From Roseovarius sp. (GTDB lineage Bacteria; Pseudomonadota; Alphaproteobacteria; Rhodobacterales; Rhodobacteraceae), in contig JAASSQ010000055.1 in assembly GCA_021767845.1 (NCBI GenBank), positions 1 to 13,722 of the forward strand: 13,722 nt of DNA, read 5' to 3'. How positions within the stretch are numbered: position 1 is the stretch's first letter; every line of letters starts with the position of its first letter. The position numbers were made by a program, and so were the translations under genes. Below are positions 13,681-13,722 of this stretch, piece after piece. The notes under the pieces were generated by a model. The model made no database searches. It worked only from the letters and a program-made list of their open reading frames with translations, and was not told where the DNA came from.

Positions 13681-13722
13681 ATGCAACTGACACTGCTCCC
13701 AACACGCGGTCTGCCCGACCAG
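13681..13722 (+). CDS. Start of an unidentified gene downstream of the DUF2793 gene (partial)
   Basis: An ATG at 13681 is preceded by AAGGAGG (13669-13675), 5 nt upstream and overlapping the last base of the previous stop. Fourteen codons (MQLTLLPTRGLPDQ) run open to the window edge. The strong ribosome binding site and 11-bp spacing make it a likely operon partner of the phage-type gene. Too little is present to name it. The ATG at 13676 meets a stop after four codons and is not used. Confidence 0.65.
   Translation, partial: MQLTLLPTRGLPDQ

Noticed and set aside
1..13722. CRISPR arrays, insertion sequences, rRNA/tRNA genes or replication origins
   Set aside because: No regularly spaced repeats, transposase-like frames, terminal repeats or RNA gene signatures were found by eye in this window.

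Overview
The window is a GC-rich piece of an alphaproteobacterial chromosome, most likely from the Rhodobacterales (Paracoccus/Roseobacter type). I base this on the high GC, the gene order (an Fnr-family regulator divergent from narK-narGHJI, as described for narR in Paracoccus), and the DUF2793-type phage protein at the right end, a family I associate with Rhodobacterales prophages. The assignment is by recognition only; no search was run.

About 83% of the window (1-11416) is one tightly packed minus-strand block for nitrate respiration. Read in the direction of transcription it holds narK1 and narK2 (nitrate/nitrite transporters), narG, narH, narJ, narI (the membrane-bound, cytoplasm-facing molybdenum nitrate reductase and its assembly chaperone), a cytoplasmic parvulin-type peptidyl-prolyl isomerase, a beta-carbonic anhydrase, and the N-terminal part of moeA (molybdenum insertion), which runs off the left edge. 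narG/narH, narH/narJ and carbonic anhydrase/moeA overlap by ATGA; narJ/narI, narI/isomerase and narK2/narG are almost as tight. Only two gaps exist, isomerase-carbonic anhydrase (42 bp) and narK1-narK2 (72 bp), and each carries an inverted repeat.

The 250-bp divergent region (11417-11666) is the control point. It contains a perfect FNR box facing narK1 (11495-11508). It also holds a second FNR-like site (11610-11623) whose left half doubles as a consensus -35 element of a predicted narR promoter, which suggests activation of nar and repression of narR. On the plus strand, narR (11667-12365) encodes a CRP/FNR regulator without N-terminal cluster cysteines but with the FNR-type ExxSR recognition helix.

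Downstream of narR, a 206-bp GC-rich, hairpin-rich gap leads to a plus-strand DUF2793/tail-fibre-like phage protein (12572-13669) and the first 14 codons of another gene. This marks a switch from respiratory genes to phage-type cargo at the right edge.

The logic of the main block is coherent: import nitrate and export nitrite (NarK1/NarK2), reduce nitrate with quinol electrons (NarGHI), mature the enzyme (NarJ, isomerase, MoeA) and possibly balance bicarbonate and pH (carbonic anhydrase). I see no wholly new system. The most interesting points are the -35/FNR-box overlap at narR, the carbonic anhydrase-moeA tail of the operon, and the phage gene junction.
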